Assembly (NCBI GenBank): GCA_007376805.1
Contig: VMGX01000002.1
Span: 1-44,736, forward strand
DNA length: 44,736 bases
Source of the DNA: Parcubacteria group bacterium Athens0714_16
GTDB lineage: Bacteria; Patescibacteriota; Minisyncoccia; Phycocordibacterales; 21-14-all-36-13
Direction of reading: 5' to 3'
Below are positions 23,425 through 33,860 of the stretch, piece after piece. A program made the translations under genes and the position numbers. Within the stretch, counting starts at the first letter, position 1, and every line of letters begins with the position of its first letter. Under the pieces are notes generated by a model that worked only from the letters and a program-made list of their open reading frames with translations, did not search any database and was not told the origin of the DNA.

Positions 23425-24624
23425 TTACGATAATTCAATTTTCACAAACCTATGCTTCCCTACTTTAAAAATGGACGTATCTGTAATTAAATAATTATAG
23501 TCCTCTATTTTTTTATTATTAGACATATTTGTTATGGCGCCAGAATCAATTAACCTTTTGAAATCAGACACCGAAGAAACTAATCCGTTTTTTAACAATA
23601 TATCTGATAATTTTTCTCCTTTTGAAGCGCGTATGGTTTGAATATCTTCGGGTATCTCTTTTTTACTAAATGTGTTTATAAAATATTCTTCTGCTTTTCT
23701 TGCTTTCTCTTTATCGTGATATATAGAAACCACTTCTCTTGCTAATTTAATTTTTGCATCTCTTGGATTCATTTCTTTGTTTTCTATTTCTTTTTTTATA
23801 GTTTCAATTTCAGATAAATCTAAGGATGTGCATAATGTAAAATACTTTGTAATTAATTCGTCTTTTAGCGACATTATTTTCCCAAAAATTTCATTCGGCT
23901 CATCCGTTATGTTTATTACATTCCCCCTAGTCGTAGACATTTTCTCCCCATCTGTACCTTCCAACATACCAAGTGTCAGAATATTTTGTTCTTTTTCGCC
24001 ATATTTTTTTTGAATAATTCTGCCCGCCTTTAAATTAAAAAGTTGGTCAGTTCCACCTATTTCGACATCCGCCCTTACCATAACAGAATCATACCCCTGC
24101 ATTAGCGGGTATAAAAATTCTCTAAGAGAAACATCCTGTCCTTTTTCTAATCTGTCTTTAAAATTTCTTCTGTTTGACATTTGTTGAACAGAAAAACTTT
24201 CAGCGAGTTCGGCAATTTCTTGAAATTTTAACTTTTTTAACCACTTACTATTAAATTTAAACTCTGTTTGGGATAGATTTATTATTTTTCCGAGCTGTCT
24301 TTTGTAGTCTTTTAGATTTTTCTTTATTTCTTTTTTGTTTAACATCGGTCTTTTTTCAGATTTATCTGAGGAATCCCCTATTTGTGCTGTAAAATCACCA
24401 ACAATCAAAACTGCTGTGTGCCCAAGATTTTGAAATTCTCTAAGTTTTCTAAGAGCAACAGCCCTCCCAATATGAATTTTTGGTCCTGTCGGATCTATTC
24501 CTAATTTTATTCGAAGTTTTTTGCCCGAGTTTAATTTTTCTTTTAAATCATCTAAAACAAATATTTCTTCCACACCTCTGGTTAAAATTTCTTCTATTTT
24601 TTTGCTATTTGTGTCTATTTTCAT
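23425..24624 (-). CDS. tyrS: Tyrosyl-tRNA synthetase
   Basis: KLRIKLGIDPTGPKIHIGRAVALRKLREFQ, GGTDQLFNLKAGR, EKMSTTRGN, C-terminal S4-like domain. Confidence 0.95.
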   Translation of the reverse strand: MKIDTNSKKIEEILTRGVEEIFVLDDLKEKLNSGKKLRIKLGIDPTGPKIHIGRAVALRKLREFQNLGHTAVLIVGDFTAQIGDSSDKSEKRPMLNKKEIKKNLKDYKRQLGKIINLSQTEFKFNSKWLKKLKFQEIAELAESFSVQQMSNRRNFKDRLEKGQDVSLREFLYPLMQGYDSVMVRADVEIGGTDQLFNLKAGRIIQKKYGEKEQNILTLGMLEGTDGEKMSTTRGNVINITDEPNEIFGKIMSLKDELITKYFTLCTSLDLSEIETIKKEIENKEMNPRDAKIKLAREVVSIYHDKEKARKAEEYFINTFSKKEIPEDIQTIRASKGEKLSDILLKNGLVSSVSDFKRLIDSGAITNMSNNKKIEDYNYLITDTSIFKVGKHRFVKIELS

Positions 24625-24697
24625 ATACTCTTCTTACAAAATACTTTATCACAATTGACCTAACGTGTCTTGTTTTTTTGCTATATAATAAGTCAGT

Positions 24698-27193
24698 ATG
24701 AAAAAAAATAAAACTCACATATCCACAAAAACAATTAAACTATTGGTTGTATTGTTCGTGTTTTTTGTTGGTGTTTTTCTTTTGTGGATAACGACATTTA
24801 AACTCCCCGACCTACGCTCCTTTGAAGAAAGAAAAGTTTTGCAATCAACAAAAATATATGACAGGACCGGGGAGGTTTTGTTATTTGAAATAAATAAAGA
24901 CAAGAAACGAACGGTGATGTCTTTTGACTCAATTTCAAGATATATAAAAAATGCAACTGTTGCTATAGAAGACACTGAATTTTATCAACACGGTGGAATT
25001 AAGTTAAGTTCGATAGTAAGGGCTGTTTTATCAAATATTGTTTCTCTTAATGCCGGACAGGGTGGTTCGACAATAACACAGCAGGTAATCAAAAATTCTC
25101 TACTAACCTCAGAAAAAACAATAACAAGAAAAATAAAGGAATGGGTTTTGGCAATCAGACTGGAACAGGTGATGAATAAAGATTCCATTCTGGAACTTTA
25201 CTTGAACGAGGCCCCCTATGGTGGAAGTGTATATGGTGTTGAAGAAGCGGGTAATACTTTTTTTGGAAAAAGTTCTGGTGATCTGACACTTGCAGAAGCA
25301 TCCTATCTTGCGGCATTACCACAGGCGCCAACATATTATTCCCCCTACGGAAATAATTTAGATAAACTAGAAAACAGAAAAAATCTTGTTCTTGAAAAAA
25401 TGTTAGAAAATAATTTTATAACAAAAGAGGAATATGATTCCGCAAAAAAAGAAGTTGTTATATTTAAAAAAAGACAAGAAAAAGGAATTCTTGCTCCGCA
25501 TTTCGTTTTTTGGATTCAAGAATATTTGGAAAATAAATATGGAATAAAGGCCGTTGAAGAAAATGGTATGAAGGTAATAACAACCTTAGATTATTCATTA
25601 CAAGAAAAAGCTGAGGCTATTGTTTATAAATTTGCACAAGAAAATACTGAAAAATACAACGCGGAAAATGCATCACTTGTTGCCGTGGATCCAAAAACGG
25701 GTGGAGTTCTTGTTATGGTTGGTTCTCGTAATTATTTTGATGAAAAAATCGACGGTAACTTTAATGTCGCGCTCGCACACAGACAGCCGGGTTCGTCTTT
25801 TAAACCATTTGTTTATGCGAGTGCACTTAACAAAGGATACACCCCTGAAACGGTTGTTTTTGACCTACAAACAGAGTTTTCAACAGAATGTGATCCCAGT
25901 GGGAAACAATTATATCCAGAGGCTGTGTGCTACATGCCAGTAAACTACGACGAAAAATATAGAGGACCAATAAGTCTTCGTAATGCGCTTGCTCAATCAA
26001 TAAACATTCCAGCAATAAAAGTGCTCTATTTGAGCGGAATTAATGACTCGTTGAACTTGGCGAGGGACATGGGAATAACAAGCTTGGAAAATGCTGCGCG
26101 TTATGGATTAACATTGGTTCTGGGAGGCGGTGAAGTTTCTTTACTTGAAATGACCGGCGCCTATTCTGTTTTTGCAAACGATGGTGTAAAAAATCAGGTA
26201 AATGGAATAATAAAAATAGAAGATAGTAAAGGAAATATTTTGGAAGAAAATATTTTAAAACCAGAAGTTATTTTAAACAAAGAAGTCGCCAGAGACATAA
26301 CAAGTATGTTGTCCGATGAAAGTGCTCGTGCCCCTGCTTTTGGTAATCATTCATATTTATATTTCCCAACAAATGAAGTTGCTGTAAAAACAGGAACAAC
26401 AAATGACTACAAAGATGCGTGGATAATTGGTTATACTCCAAATATTTCTGTCGGTGCGTGGGTTGGTAATAATAACAACACCCCGATGGAAAAAAAGGTT
26501 GCTGGTTTTATCGTTGCACCACTATGGAATGCGTTTATGAATGAGGCACTACCAACAAGACCAAACGAACTATTCAAAAAAAATGTTTCTGTTGTAGATT
26601 TAAACAAAAAACCAATCTTGCGTGGAGTTTGGCAAGGCGGAAAACAGTATTTCATAGATAAAATCTCTGGTAAATTGGCAACAGAGTACACACCAGAACA
26701 AACCAAGGAAGAAAGGGTTGTTAAAAACATACATTCTATTCTGTATTGGGTAAATAAAAATGATCCGGACGGAGAAAAACCAAGCAACCCACAAACCGAT
26801 CCACAATTTGTCAGGTGGGAATACACCGTTAGAAAATGGATAAATGAAAATAATATAAAAGAAGAAAATGATTCGGTGATACCCGCAGAAAAAGACGATG
26901 TTCATATTCCTCAAAACTTTCCTAAAATAAACTTGGGCACGGGAAAAAATACGTTCAACAAAAATGAACAAATAAATATTGACGTAACACAGGTTGGTGG
27001 ACCATATCAGATATCAAGAATTGATTTTTATGTTAATAGCTATTATATTGGTTCGTCAAACAAAAAACCTTTTTCTCTTTCATTTGTTCCTAGTGATATA
27101 AACAATATTACTACCACAAACGAAATAAAGGCAGTTGGCTATGATTCTGTTTTTAATAGAACAGAATCCTCAATTAATATAACCGTGAATTAA
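24698..27193 (+). CDS. Class A penicillin-binding protein (glycosyltransferase/transpeptidase) with C-terminal Ig-like region
   Basis: ATVAIEDTEFYQHGG, GGSTITQQVIKN, ELYLNEAPYGG, RQPGSSFKPFVYASALNKG, SINIPAIK, AVKTGTTNDYKDAWIIGYTP. Confidence 0.95.
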   Translation: MKKNKTHISTKTIKLLVVLFVFFVGVFLLWITTFKLPDLRSFEERKVLQSTKIYDRTGEVLLFEINKDKKRTVMSFDSISRYIKNATVAIEDTEFYQHGGIKLSSIVRAVLSNIVSLNAGQGGSTITQQVIKNSLLTSEKTITRKIKEWVLAIRLEQVMNKDSILELYLNEAPYGGSVYGVEEAGNTFFGKSSGDLTLAEASYLAALPQAPTYYSPYGNNLDKLENRKNLVLEKMLENNFITKEEYDSAKKEVVIFKKRQEKGILAPHFVFWIQEYLENKYGIKAVEENGMKVITTLDYSLQEKAEAIVYKFAQENTEKYNAENASLVAVDPKTGGVLVMVGSRNYFDEKIDGNFNVALAHRQPGSSFKPFVYASALNKGYTPETVVFDLQTEFSTECDPSGKQLYPEAVCYMPVNYDEKYRGPISLRNALAQSINIPAIKVLYLSGINDSLNLARDMGITSLENAARYGLTLVLGGGEVSLLEMTGAYSVFANDGVKNQVNGIIKIEDSKGNILEENILKPEVILNKEVARDITSMLSDESARAPAFGNHSYLYFPTNEVAVKTGTTNDYKDAWIIGYTPNISVGAWVGNNNNTPMEKKVAGFIVAPLWNAFMNEALPTRPNELFKKNVSVVDLNKKPILRGVWQGGKQYFIDKISGKLATEYTPEQTKEERVVKNIHSILYWVNKNDPDGEKPSNPQTDPQFVRWEYTVRKWINENNIKEENDSVIPAEKDDVHIPQNFPKINLGTGKNTFNKNEQINIDVTQVGGPYQISRIDFYVNSYYIGSSNKKPFSLSFVPSDINNITTTNEIKAVGYDSVFNRTESSINITVN

Positions 27194-27236
27194 TTTTGGA
27201 TGTACACCAGTTTCTCAAGCACTAATATTTTAAATT

Positions 27237-27497
27237 ATGGATTTTAAAAATATCTCTGTTCTATTAGAAAAATATAAAAACATTCTTCCTGGGGATGGGG
27301 TTGTAAAAGACGCGTTGATTTCTGTATTATCTATTTTTGGAATTGAATTAAAAAAAGAAAACATCAAAATAAGTCGTGGACTAGTATATATAAATTGTGA
27401 CTTCACAACAAAAAGTAAAATTTTTGTTAATAAAATAGAAATAATGAGAAGTTTGAGAGAGGTTCTTGGTAAAAAAACACCGGTAGATATTATTTAA
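27237..27497 (+). CDS. Hypothetical protein
   Basis: 86-aa ORF with terminator immediately downstream. Confidence 0.6.
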   Translation: MDFKNISVLLEKYKNILPGDGVVKDALISVLSIFGIELKKENIKISRGLVYINCDFTTKSKIFVNKIEIMRSLREVLGKKTPVDII

Positions 27498-27517
27498 AAA
27501 CCCCTTGCGGGGTTTTT
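27496..27517. terminator. Rho-independent terminator
   Basis: AAAAACCCCttgcGGGGTTTTT. Confidence 0.85.
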
Positions 27518-27521
27518 AAAA

Positions 27522-28619
27522 TCATCGATTCATAGACATTACCAAATAAAGAAACGACGGGTCCCCTACCCCCTTTATTACCATTGGTTTATTTTTTGAC
27601 ATCTCAAATGAAACACTATCTGTTGTTATTGACTGAAAACAGTCGTTAATATATTTATAATTAAAACTCATTTCTAAACTTTCTCCTGTTATTGCAGAAT
27701 CTATTTTATACACATTTTCTCCAACATCTGGATTTTTTGTTGTTATTTGAAAATACTTTTCTTTTTTATTTATTTCAACTGTAACTTGATTAAATTTGTC
27801 AGAAAAAATATTTGAAACCTTAAACGCACTAATTGTGTCTTGTTTTAATAGTGTCGCGCTGGAAGAATGTTCTTTTGGGATTATTTGCTTATAGTCAGGA
27901 AATGTTCCATCAACAATTCTGGAAGTTAAGTATGTTCCGTTTGAACTAAAAGATATTTGATTATCACTAAAATTTATTTTTATATCTCCGTTTGTTGCTT
28001 CAAAAATTCTTATAATTTCACTGACATTTTTGTGTGGTATAAGAACGGAATCAAACTCTTCTATTTTTCTATTAAATATTTTCTTCTCTGCTAACCTAAA
28101 CGAATCTGTAGCAACAAAAACCATTTTTCCACTATCATAATAAATATAAATACTTGATAGTTCTGGTTTCATACTTGATGGTGAAGCACTATACCAAACC
28201 GATTTTAATCCTAAAATTAAGTCGTTTGAATTTATATTTATAGATTTTTTATCTGAAACAACAGGAATTGTTGGAAATTCCTCGTATGGATATGTTTTTA
28301 TTTGGGTTTCTGTATGATTTGTTGAAACAATTAATTTATTTTCCTTCACTTCCAAACTTACATTTTTTTCATTAGATAAATTAGTTAAAAAACTGTATAA
28401 AATTCCAGCAGGAACAGCAACAACACCTTCTTTTTTTATTTTTACAGGAATTGACATTTCTACTCCTAAATCCAAATTTGTTGCTCGTATTGTTAATATA
28501 TTATCTTTTGCAATAAGAAGAATACATTTTAATATTGGTAGAGTTAAATTCTTTCCTGTTATTTTTTCTGTTTTTGATATTGCTTCCTCTAATTTATTTT
28601 TTATACATTCGATTTTCAT
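27522..28619 (-). CDS. dnaN: DNA polymerase III beta subunit (sliding clamp)
   Basis: MKIECIKNKLEEAISKTEKITGKNLTLPILKCILLIAKDN...TYPYEEFPTIP...VDGTFPDYKQIIP. Confidence 0.95.
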   Translation of the reverse strand: MKIECIKNKLEEAISKTEKITGKNLTLPILKCILLIAKDNILTIRATNLDLGVEMSIPVKIKKEGVVAVPAGILYSFLTNLSNEKNVSLEVKENKLIVSTNHTETQIKTYPYEEFPTIPVVSDKKSININSNDLILGLKSVWYSASPSSMKPELSSIYIYYDSGKMVFVATDSFRLAEKKIFNRKIEEFDSVLIPHKNVSEIIRIFEATNGDIKINFSDNQISFSSNGTYLTSRIVDGTFPDYKQIIPKEHSSSATLLKQDTISAFKVSNIFSDKFNQVTVEINKKEKYFQITTKNPDVGENVYKIDSAITGESLEMSFNYKYINDCFQSITTDSVSFEMSKNKPMVIKGVGDPSFLYLVMSMNR

Positions 28620-28745
28620 CCTGTAGTGAAAAATGACATTACTCTAAAAGAGTAGCACCATTCTTGTTATTAATTTTAATAATTATTTCCATAAAATTTG
28701 TTTGTTTTTTATTTAAATTCCCTCATGTCATTTTCTACTACGGGA
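28619..28745. mobile_element. MITE-like element copy 3, abutting the dnaN start codon
   Basis: TCCTGTAGTGAAAAATGACAT...ATGTCATTTTCTACTACGGGA, TTCA at 28615-28618 and 28746-28749. Confidence 0.75.
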
Positions 28746-29004
28746 TTCATTTTATTGTTTGTTAACTATTTATATTATTAAATATATTTTTATTATTATC
28801 TATGTGTTTATGTTGAGAACCTTAAAAAATGTTGTTAAATAAAAGTTTTTTGAAGTTTTTAATAATCATAAGTTGTTTATAAGTGTTTGTATTGGGCGTT
28901 TGTTTTCTATCTTCTCAATATTTATTATTTTTTAATAACACCTTGTTAAATATTTATTTACAACATATCCACAAACTTATACGTCACTTATTAACATTTA
29001 TTTT
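28746..29004. other. Putative oriC: AT-rich dnaN-dnaA intergenic region
   Basis: Very AT-rich; near-consensus DnaA boxes TGTTTATAA (28874-28882) and ATATCCACA (28965-28973). Confidence 0.5.
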
Positions 29005-30351
29005 TTATATCATTGACCTTATTTGATTAATTTCTTGTGAAAGAAAACTGTCTGTTTTTAAATCTTTTTTTATTTTTTCATAAGAATGAATCACAGTTGT
29101 GTGGTCTCTTCCCCCCAATTTTTGTCCAATGGTTGGATATGGAATACTAAAATCCTCTCTCAAAATATACATTATTATTTGTCTAGGTTTTACCACATCT
29201 TTTTTTCTTGTTTTCTCGTATATTGTTGCTTCGTCAATGTTGTAAAAGTCTGTAACTATTTTAACAATGTCTTTTATTGGAACAATCCTCTTTGAACGCA
29301 TATTGTTTCTTATTAAATTTTTTATTTCTGAAATAGTTGGTTCTTTTTCTTTTATTCTGGACTGACACATGATTGTATTTAGTGCACCCTCCAATTCTCT
29401 TATATTTGTGTCCATTGAAGATGCTAAAAAATCTATTGTTTCATCACTTAAATAAAAATTTTCTTGCGCAATTTTTGTTTTTAAAATAGCAACCCTTGAT
29501 TCGTGATCTGGTGCTGGGATATCAACGATCATTCCGGCATTAAAACGAGATTTTAATCTGTCCTCCATATTTGTTAGATAGTTTGGGTGCATGTCGGAGG
29601 AAAAAACAATTTGCTTATTGTTTTCATACAAAGTATTAAATAAATGGAAAAGTTCTTCCTGTGTTTTTTCTTTATTAGAAAGAAATTGTATGTCGTCCAT
29701 TATTAAAACGTCATATTTTCTATATTTTTCCTTAAAAGCATTGGCTTTATTGTTTTGAACGGAATTTAGATAATCAATAACAAACTTTTCTGAGGTTAAA
29801 TAAAACACTTTTGCGTTTGGTCTGTTTTTTTTAATTTCATTCCCCACTGCCTGTATAAGGTGTGTTTTCCCATGTCCTGTTTTTCCATATAAAAAAAGTG
29901 GGTTGTATACTGTGCCCGGATTTTTTATAACCGCCTGGGCCGCCGCGTAGGCCAATTCGTTAAATGGACCAACCACAAAAGATTCAAAAGTGTATCTTGG
30001 ATTTAGGTTGTCGTCTTTATTTATATATAAATTACCTAAGGGTAATTTATTTCCCATTTCTATGTTTATTATATTTTGTCCGTCACTTTCTTTTTTATTT
30101 GTTTTATCTTTTGCGACAACATATTCAACAGACCTCACTGTTTGAACAATATTTCTGAGCGATTTTAAAATAGTTTTATGATATTTTTCTGAAAGCCATG
30201 ATTTTACAAATTCGTTTGGTACACCGACAAAAATTACACCACTGTCTTCTTTTATAATATGTGTATCTTTGAACCACGTATTAAAAGAAGCCTTGGATAC
30301 CCCAAGCTCTATTTCCGTTAGAACATTTTCCCAAAGCTGTTTAGTATTCAT
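29005..30351 (-). CDS. dnaA: Chromosomal replication initiator DnaA
   Basis: NPRYTFESFVVGPFNELAYAAAQAV, PLFLYGKTGHGKTHLIQAVGN, VLIMDDIQFLSNKEKTQEELFHLFN, GGRDHTTVIHSYEKI. Confidence 0.97.
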   Translation of the reverse strand: MNTKQLWENVLTEIELGVSKASFNTWFKDTHIIKEDSGVIFVGVPNEFVKSWLSEKYHKTILKSLRNIVQTVRSVEYVVAKDKTNKKESDGQNIINIEMGNKLPLGNLYINKDDNLNPRYTFESFVVGPFNELAYAAAQAVIKNPGTVYNPLFLYGKTGHGKTHLIQAVGNEIKKNRPNAKVFYLTSEKFVIDYLNSVQNNKANAFKEKYRKYDVLIMDDIQFLSNKEKTQEELFHLFNTLYENNKQIVFSSDMHPNYLTNMEDRLKSRFNAGMIVDIPAPDHESRVAILKTKIAQENFYLSDETIDFLASSMDTNIRELEGALNTIMCQSRIKEKEPTISEIKNLIRNNMRSKRIVPIKDIVKIVTDFYNIDEATIYEKTRKKDVVKPRQIIMYILREDFSIPYPTIGQKLGGRDHTTVIHSYEKIKKDLKTDSFLSQEINQIRSMI

Positions 30352-30520
30352 TTTTCTTTTTATTGTTGTGGGGTTATTAATAAAATCACTTTTGGTATAT
30401 TATATATCAGTCGCGAGCACAAAGAACTTGTTTAATGGGGCAATTTGTGTTAATAATAAGTGGACATCGTGTTGATAAGTGGAAAGTATATTAAAAGCGT
30501 TGTTTTATTCAAAAAATAGT

Positions 30521-30655
30521 ATGTCTGTAACCTACAAACCAAAAAAAATCAAAAGAAAAAAGACCCACGGGTTTTTAAAAAGAAGTAGTACCAAAGATGG
30601 TAGAACTGTTTTAACCAGAAGAAGAAGAAAAGGAAGAGCAAAACTATCTGTCTAA
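30521..30655 (+). CDS. rpmH: 50S ribosomal protein L34
   Basis: [44 protein letters not shown]; canonical position next to rnpA; not in the ORF track. Confidence 0.92.
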   Translation: MSVTYKPKKIKRKKTHGFLKRSSTKDGRTVLTRRRRKGRAKLSV

Positions 30656-30745
30656 ATTAAAAAGCTCTGGGAGAGCTTTTTAATCCATAATATTTTTGTG
30701 TTTAGGCTCTAGGAGGGCTTTTGAATCCATAATTATTTTTTTGTG
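30653..30745 (+). repeat. Stop-codon-proximal hairpin repeat, two units
   Basis: TAAATTAAAAAGCTCtgggaGAGCTTTTTAATCCATAATATTTTTGTG then GGCTCTAGGAGGGCTTTTGAATCCATAATTATTTTTTTGTG. Confidence 0.8.
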
Positions 30746-30788
30746 TTGATTTTATGATTTCGTGGTTTTGTGATTTTGTGTATATATT

Positions 30789-31118
30789 ATGTCACCTTCA
30801 AAAAACAGAGTAGATAAAAAGCTTTTTGAAGAAGTGTTTAAAAAAGGCAAAATCTTAAAAGGAAAATATTTTCTTTTAAGATTTTTTCGTATAGGAAAAG
30901 ACCAAAAGAAATTCACATTTGTGGTTCCCTCCTCCGTTTTAAAAAGTGCGGCAAAAAGAAACCTTTTTAAAAGAAGGGGTAAGTATGTTTTAAATTTAAA
31001 TAAAAACAAAATAAATAGCGGAATCGCTATGATATTTATTTTTAATAAAGATTCTTTAAAAGCTAAATTTGAAGAAATAAAAGAAGACATTTTATCTCTT
31101 ATCTGTCGTGTTAAATAG
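30789..31118 (+). CDS. rnpA: Ribonuclease P protein component
   Basis: NRVDKKLFEEVFKKGK...AAKRNLFKRRGKYVL; rpmH-rnpA-yidC-jag synteny. Confidence 0.88.
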   Translation: MSPSKNRVDKKLFEEVFKKGKILKGKYFLLRFFRIGKDQKKFTFVVPSSVLKSAAKRNLFKRRGKYVLNLNKNKINSGIAMIFIFNKDSLKAKFEEIKEDILSLICRVK

Positions 31119-31267
31119 TCTGTATCAACTATTGGGTTTTTGCTTCGCCAGACTTAATTTGTGCTGTATTTTTTAGTGGTTTAGGAACCAATTTTAGACC
31201 ACAAAGAATCGCTTGATTAAATTCATAAGAGATTGAAATTACAGCCACGATAGGTTAAAATATCTCG

Positions 31268-32065
31268 ATGATTTCTTCAGTATTTAACACATTTTTTTAT
31301 GAGCCCTTATATAACGGGTTAATTTTTTTGATGACAAACCTAATCCCCTGGGCAGATATAGGGGTGGCTATAATTATATTTACTATAATTATAAAACTCG
31401 TTTTGTTACCGCTTTCATTTAAAGCCGTTAGAACACAAGTTCAAATGAAAGATATAGAACCCGAAATAAAAAAGATAAAGGAAAAAAACAAAGATAACAG
31501 TCAAGCACAAGCTGTTGAATTAATGAATTTATACAAGACACGCGGGATTAAACCTTTTTCTGGCTTTCTCATTCTTTTTTTACAATTGCCAATTATTTTA
31601 GCTTTATATTTTATATTTCTTAAGGGAGGATTGCCCACGGTGAAGACGGATATTTTATATTCATTTGTATCAAAACCAGAGATGATAAATGTTATGTTTC
31701 TTGGCTTGGTTGATATAACAAAAAAAAGTTTAGTTATAGCAATTATAGCTGGTATAACACAGTTCTTTCACACGATGATTTCAATGCCGAAAGACAAAAA
31801 GAACGACAAAGACACAAAAACAACAAGATCATTTAAAGATGAAATGATGAAAAGCATGTCGACACAGATGAGATACGTGTTTCCTTTCATAGTATTTTTT
31901 ATTTCATATACATTGTCGGCGGCGGTGGCTATTTATTGGTCAACAAGTAACCTATTTCATATTTTTCAAGAAATTTATGTGAGAAGAAAAATGAAGAAAG
32001 AAAATGATAGTGTGGATGGGAAAATAATTAAAAACTTTACAGAAACACAAAAAAGTAGTAAATAA
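31268..32065 (+). CDS. yidC: Membrane protein insertase YidC
   Basis: IIFTIIIKLVLLPLSFKAVRTQVQMKDIEPEIKKIKEKNK...RGIKPFSGFLILFLQLPIILALYFIFL; AAVAIYWSTSNLFHIFQE. Confidence 0.95.
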   Translation: MISSVFNTFFYEPLYNGLIFLMTNLIPWADIGVAIIIFTIIIKLVLLPLSFKAVRTQVQMKDIEPEIKKIKEKNKDNSQAQAVELMNLYKTRGIKPFSGFLILFLQLPIILALYFIFLKGGLPTVKTDILYSFVSKPEMINVMFLGLVDITKKSLVIAIIAGITQFFHTMISMPKDKKNDKDTKTTRSFKDEMMKSMSTQMRYVFPFIVFFISYTLSAAVAIYWSTSNLFHIFQEIYVRRKMKKENDSVDGKIIKNFTETQKSSK

Positions 32066-32070
32066 GTATC

Positions 32071-32532
32071 ATGAATCAAGAAGAAATAAAGAAAACAATA
32101 GAAGATGTACTGAACAAAATACCCCTAGCCTTCTCGGAAGTGTGTGTTTTAGACGGTGAAGTCGCTGACTGTAAGAAGTTTGTTATAAAAGGATCGGACT
32201 CCAATCTTTTAATTGGTAGAGACGGAGAAAATCTCTCTGCCCTAAGTCATATTATCAAAAAAATAGTTGCAAAAAACGACGGAGAAGAGGTGGTGGAAAA
32301 ATTCTATGTTGATGTTGAAGATTATCACACAAAAAAAATAAGAAAAATTAAAAACATTTGTATGACCATGGCAAATAGGGCCAAGACGTTCAGAAGAGAT
32401 GTAGAGTTGGAACCAATGAGTTCATACGAAAGAATGATTGTGCACTCAACCCTTGCAGATGATAGGTCTGTTAAAACAGAATCAGACGGAGAGGGAAAAT
32501 TTCGTAAAGTAATAATAAAATTTGTTGGATAA
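32071..32532 (+). CDS. Jag/KhpB family KH-R3H RNA-binding protein
   Basis: LLIGRDGENLSALSHIIKKI; MANRAKTFRRDVELEPMSSYERMIVHSTLADDRSVKTESDGEGKFRKVII. Confidence 0.92.
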   Translation: MNQEEIKKTIEDVLNKIPLAFSEVCVLDGEVADCKKFVIKGSDSNLLIGRDGENLSALSHIIKKIVAKNDGEEVVEKFYVDVEDYHTKKIRKIKNICMTMANRAKTFRRDVELEPMSSYERMIVHSTLADDRSVKTESDGEGKFRKVIIKFVG

Positions 32533-32561
32533 AAAAACTACCACTGAGTGGTAGTTTTTTT
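32531..32561. terminator. Rho-independent terminator
   Basis: AAAAAAACTACCACtgaGTGGTAGTTTTTTT. Confidence 0.85.
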
Positions 32562-32582
32562 ATATTACATTTTGCAATTCCC

Positions 32583-33851
32583 CTAGTCTGCAGGTGACTC
32601 GCGGAGCGGCTCTGGTGTCAGGTCTATTCCCCACAGAGAGAGGTCTTTTTTGTTTGTGAAAATTAAATAATTTTCATCCTCACTTAATGTTAAATTAATA
32701 CCATCAATTGGTTCTTCGGAATATCTGCTCGGATCAATAATAATATTTCCCAAATTAATTTCTGTATCAATAATCCAAACCGTGTCGTCAAAAGAAACAA
32801 AACCTTGATACCAGTCGTCTGGATATTGCCCCGACGGTACAGTGCTTGGTATAGCACAATACATAGCTACATTATTTTTTTTACTCCACACACATTTTTC
32901 TGGCAGAGTGTTTTTGTTTGTTTTTGTTATTTTTCTATTCGCCGTTTCCATAGAGAACAGATTAAATGTGTCGTTTATACTTTCTGAATATAATAAACCG
33001 GTCCCGTCATTTCTTCCGAGTGCTGTTAGCCCAGTTATATTACCAAGTAATTTGGTCATGTTGCCAGTGTTGCTCAACTTATAAACGAAGCCACCTGTTT
33101 TATATGTGGATTTTGTTTTTAAAAGATAACTGCCACCAAACCACTCAACGAGCCATTCTTTCAGCGGAGAATTTAAAATATTAACCCCATCTGTTCCTCC
33201 AAAACCAGAATTAATTATGGACGAGCCACTATTTTTTTTGAGAACATAAATTAAATTATTTCCATTACTAGACACGGATACATCAGTAATGTTTTTTTGC
33301 AAAAACGAACCATTAAGAGAATACATATCTGATTTTAAATCCTCACTTTTTTCTTTTTTTATTAACTTAGCATAAAAACTTACTATGTCTTCTGTTTCCC
33401 CATCAAGATATCTTGCAACAAGAGAGTCGCCAGACTTATTCCAAAGTGTTTCATATACTTTTGGTATGGTTGTATTTGAAATTCTTTCTTGTTTCATCGA
33501 TTTTGTCCACGTTTCATAAATGTGCCCGGTTGCTCTGTCCTGATATCTTATTGCAAATCCTTTATCTTTGTCAGCAATCGTTGTTATCACTCCACCAGAG
33601 ATGGGTTTTTGTGAGATTTTTCTATACTTAGGAACAGGAATATTTTCAACACCACCAGTTCCTCCTGTTGTGCCCGTAGAACCACCAGAAGTGCCCTGTT
33701 CTCCCGAAGGGAACAATCCCGTTGTTTCGTCTATGCCGGGAGTAATTTCAGGCGCGATGTTCCTTAGAAAAAAGTAATAGTAAGCGAAGCCGAACAATAT
33801 GAGTGCGAACACTACCAGTATTATTATAATTTTTGCATTTTTTTTGGGCAT
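32583..33851 (-). CDS. Membrane-anchored hypothetical protein, probably beta-propeller-like
   Basis: N-terminal TM (IIIILVVFALILFGFAYYYFF), Gly/Thr linker, repeated WSKSGDSLVAR / NGNNLIYVLKK / EDENYLIFTNKKDLSLWGIDL blades. Confidence 0.65.
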   Translation of the reverse strand: MPKKNAKIIIILVVFALILFGFAYYYFFLRNIAPEITPGIDETTGLFPSGEQGTSGGSTGTTGGTGGVENIPVPKYRKISQKPISGGVITTIADKDKGFAIRYQDRATGHIYETWTKSMKQERISNTTIPKVYETLWNKSGDSLVARYLDGETEDIVSFYAKLIKKEKSEDLKSDMYSLNGSFLQKNITDVSVSSNGNNLIYVLKKNSGSSIINSGFGGTDGVNILNSPLKEWLVEWFGGSYLLKTKSTYKTGGFVYKLSNTGNMTKLLGNITGLTALGRNDGTGLLYSESINDTFNLFSMETANRKITKTNKNTLPEKCVWSKKNNVAMYCAIPSTVPSGQYPDDWYQGFVSFDDTVWIIDTEINLGNIIIDPSRYSEEPIDGINLTLSEDENYLIFTNKKDLSLWGIDLTPEPLRESPAD

Positions 33852-33860
33852 AATTTTATT

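Noticed and set aside
27146-27171. GATTCTGTTtttaatAGAACAGAATC hairpin at the PBP C-terminus as a terminator
   Set aside because: It lies inside the coding region without a following T-run; probably coincidental or a coding hairpin only.
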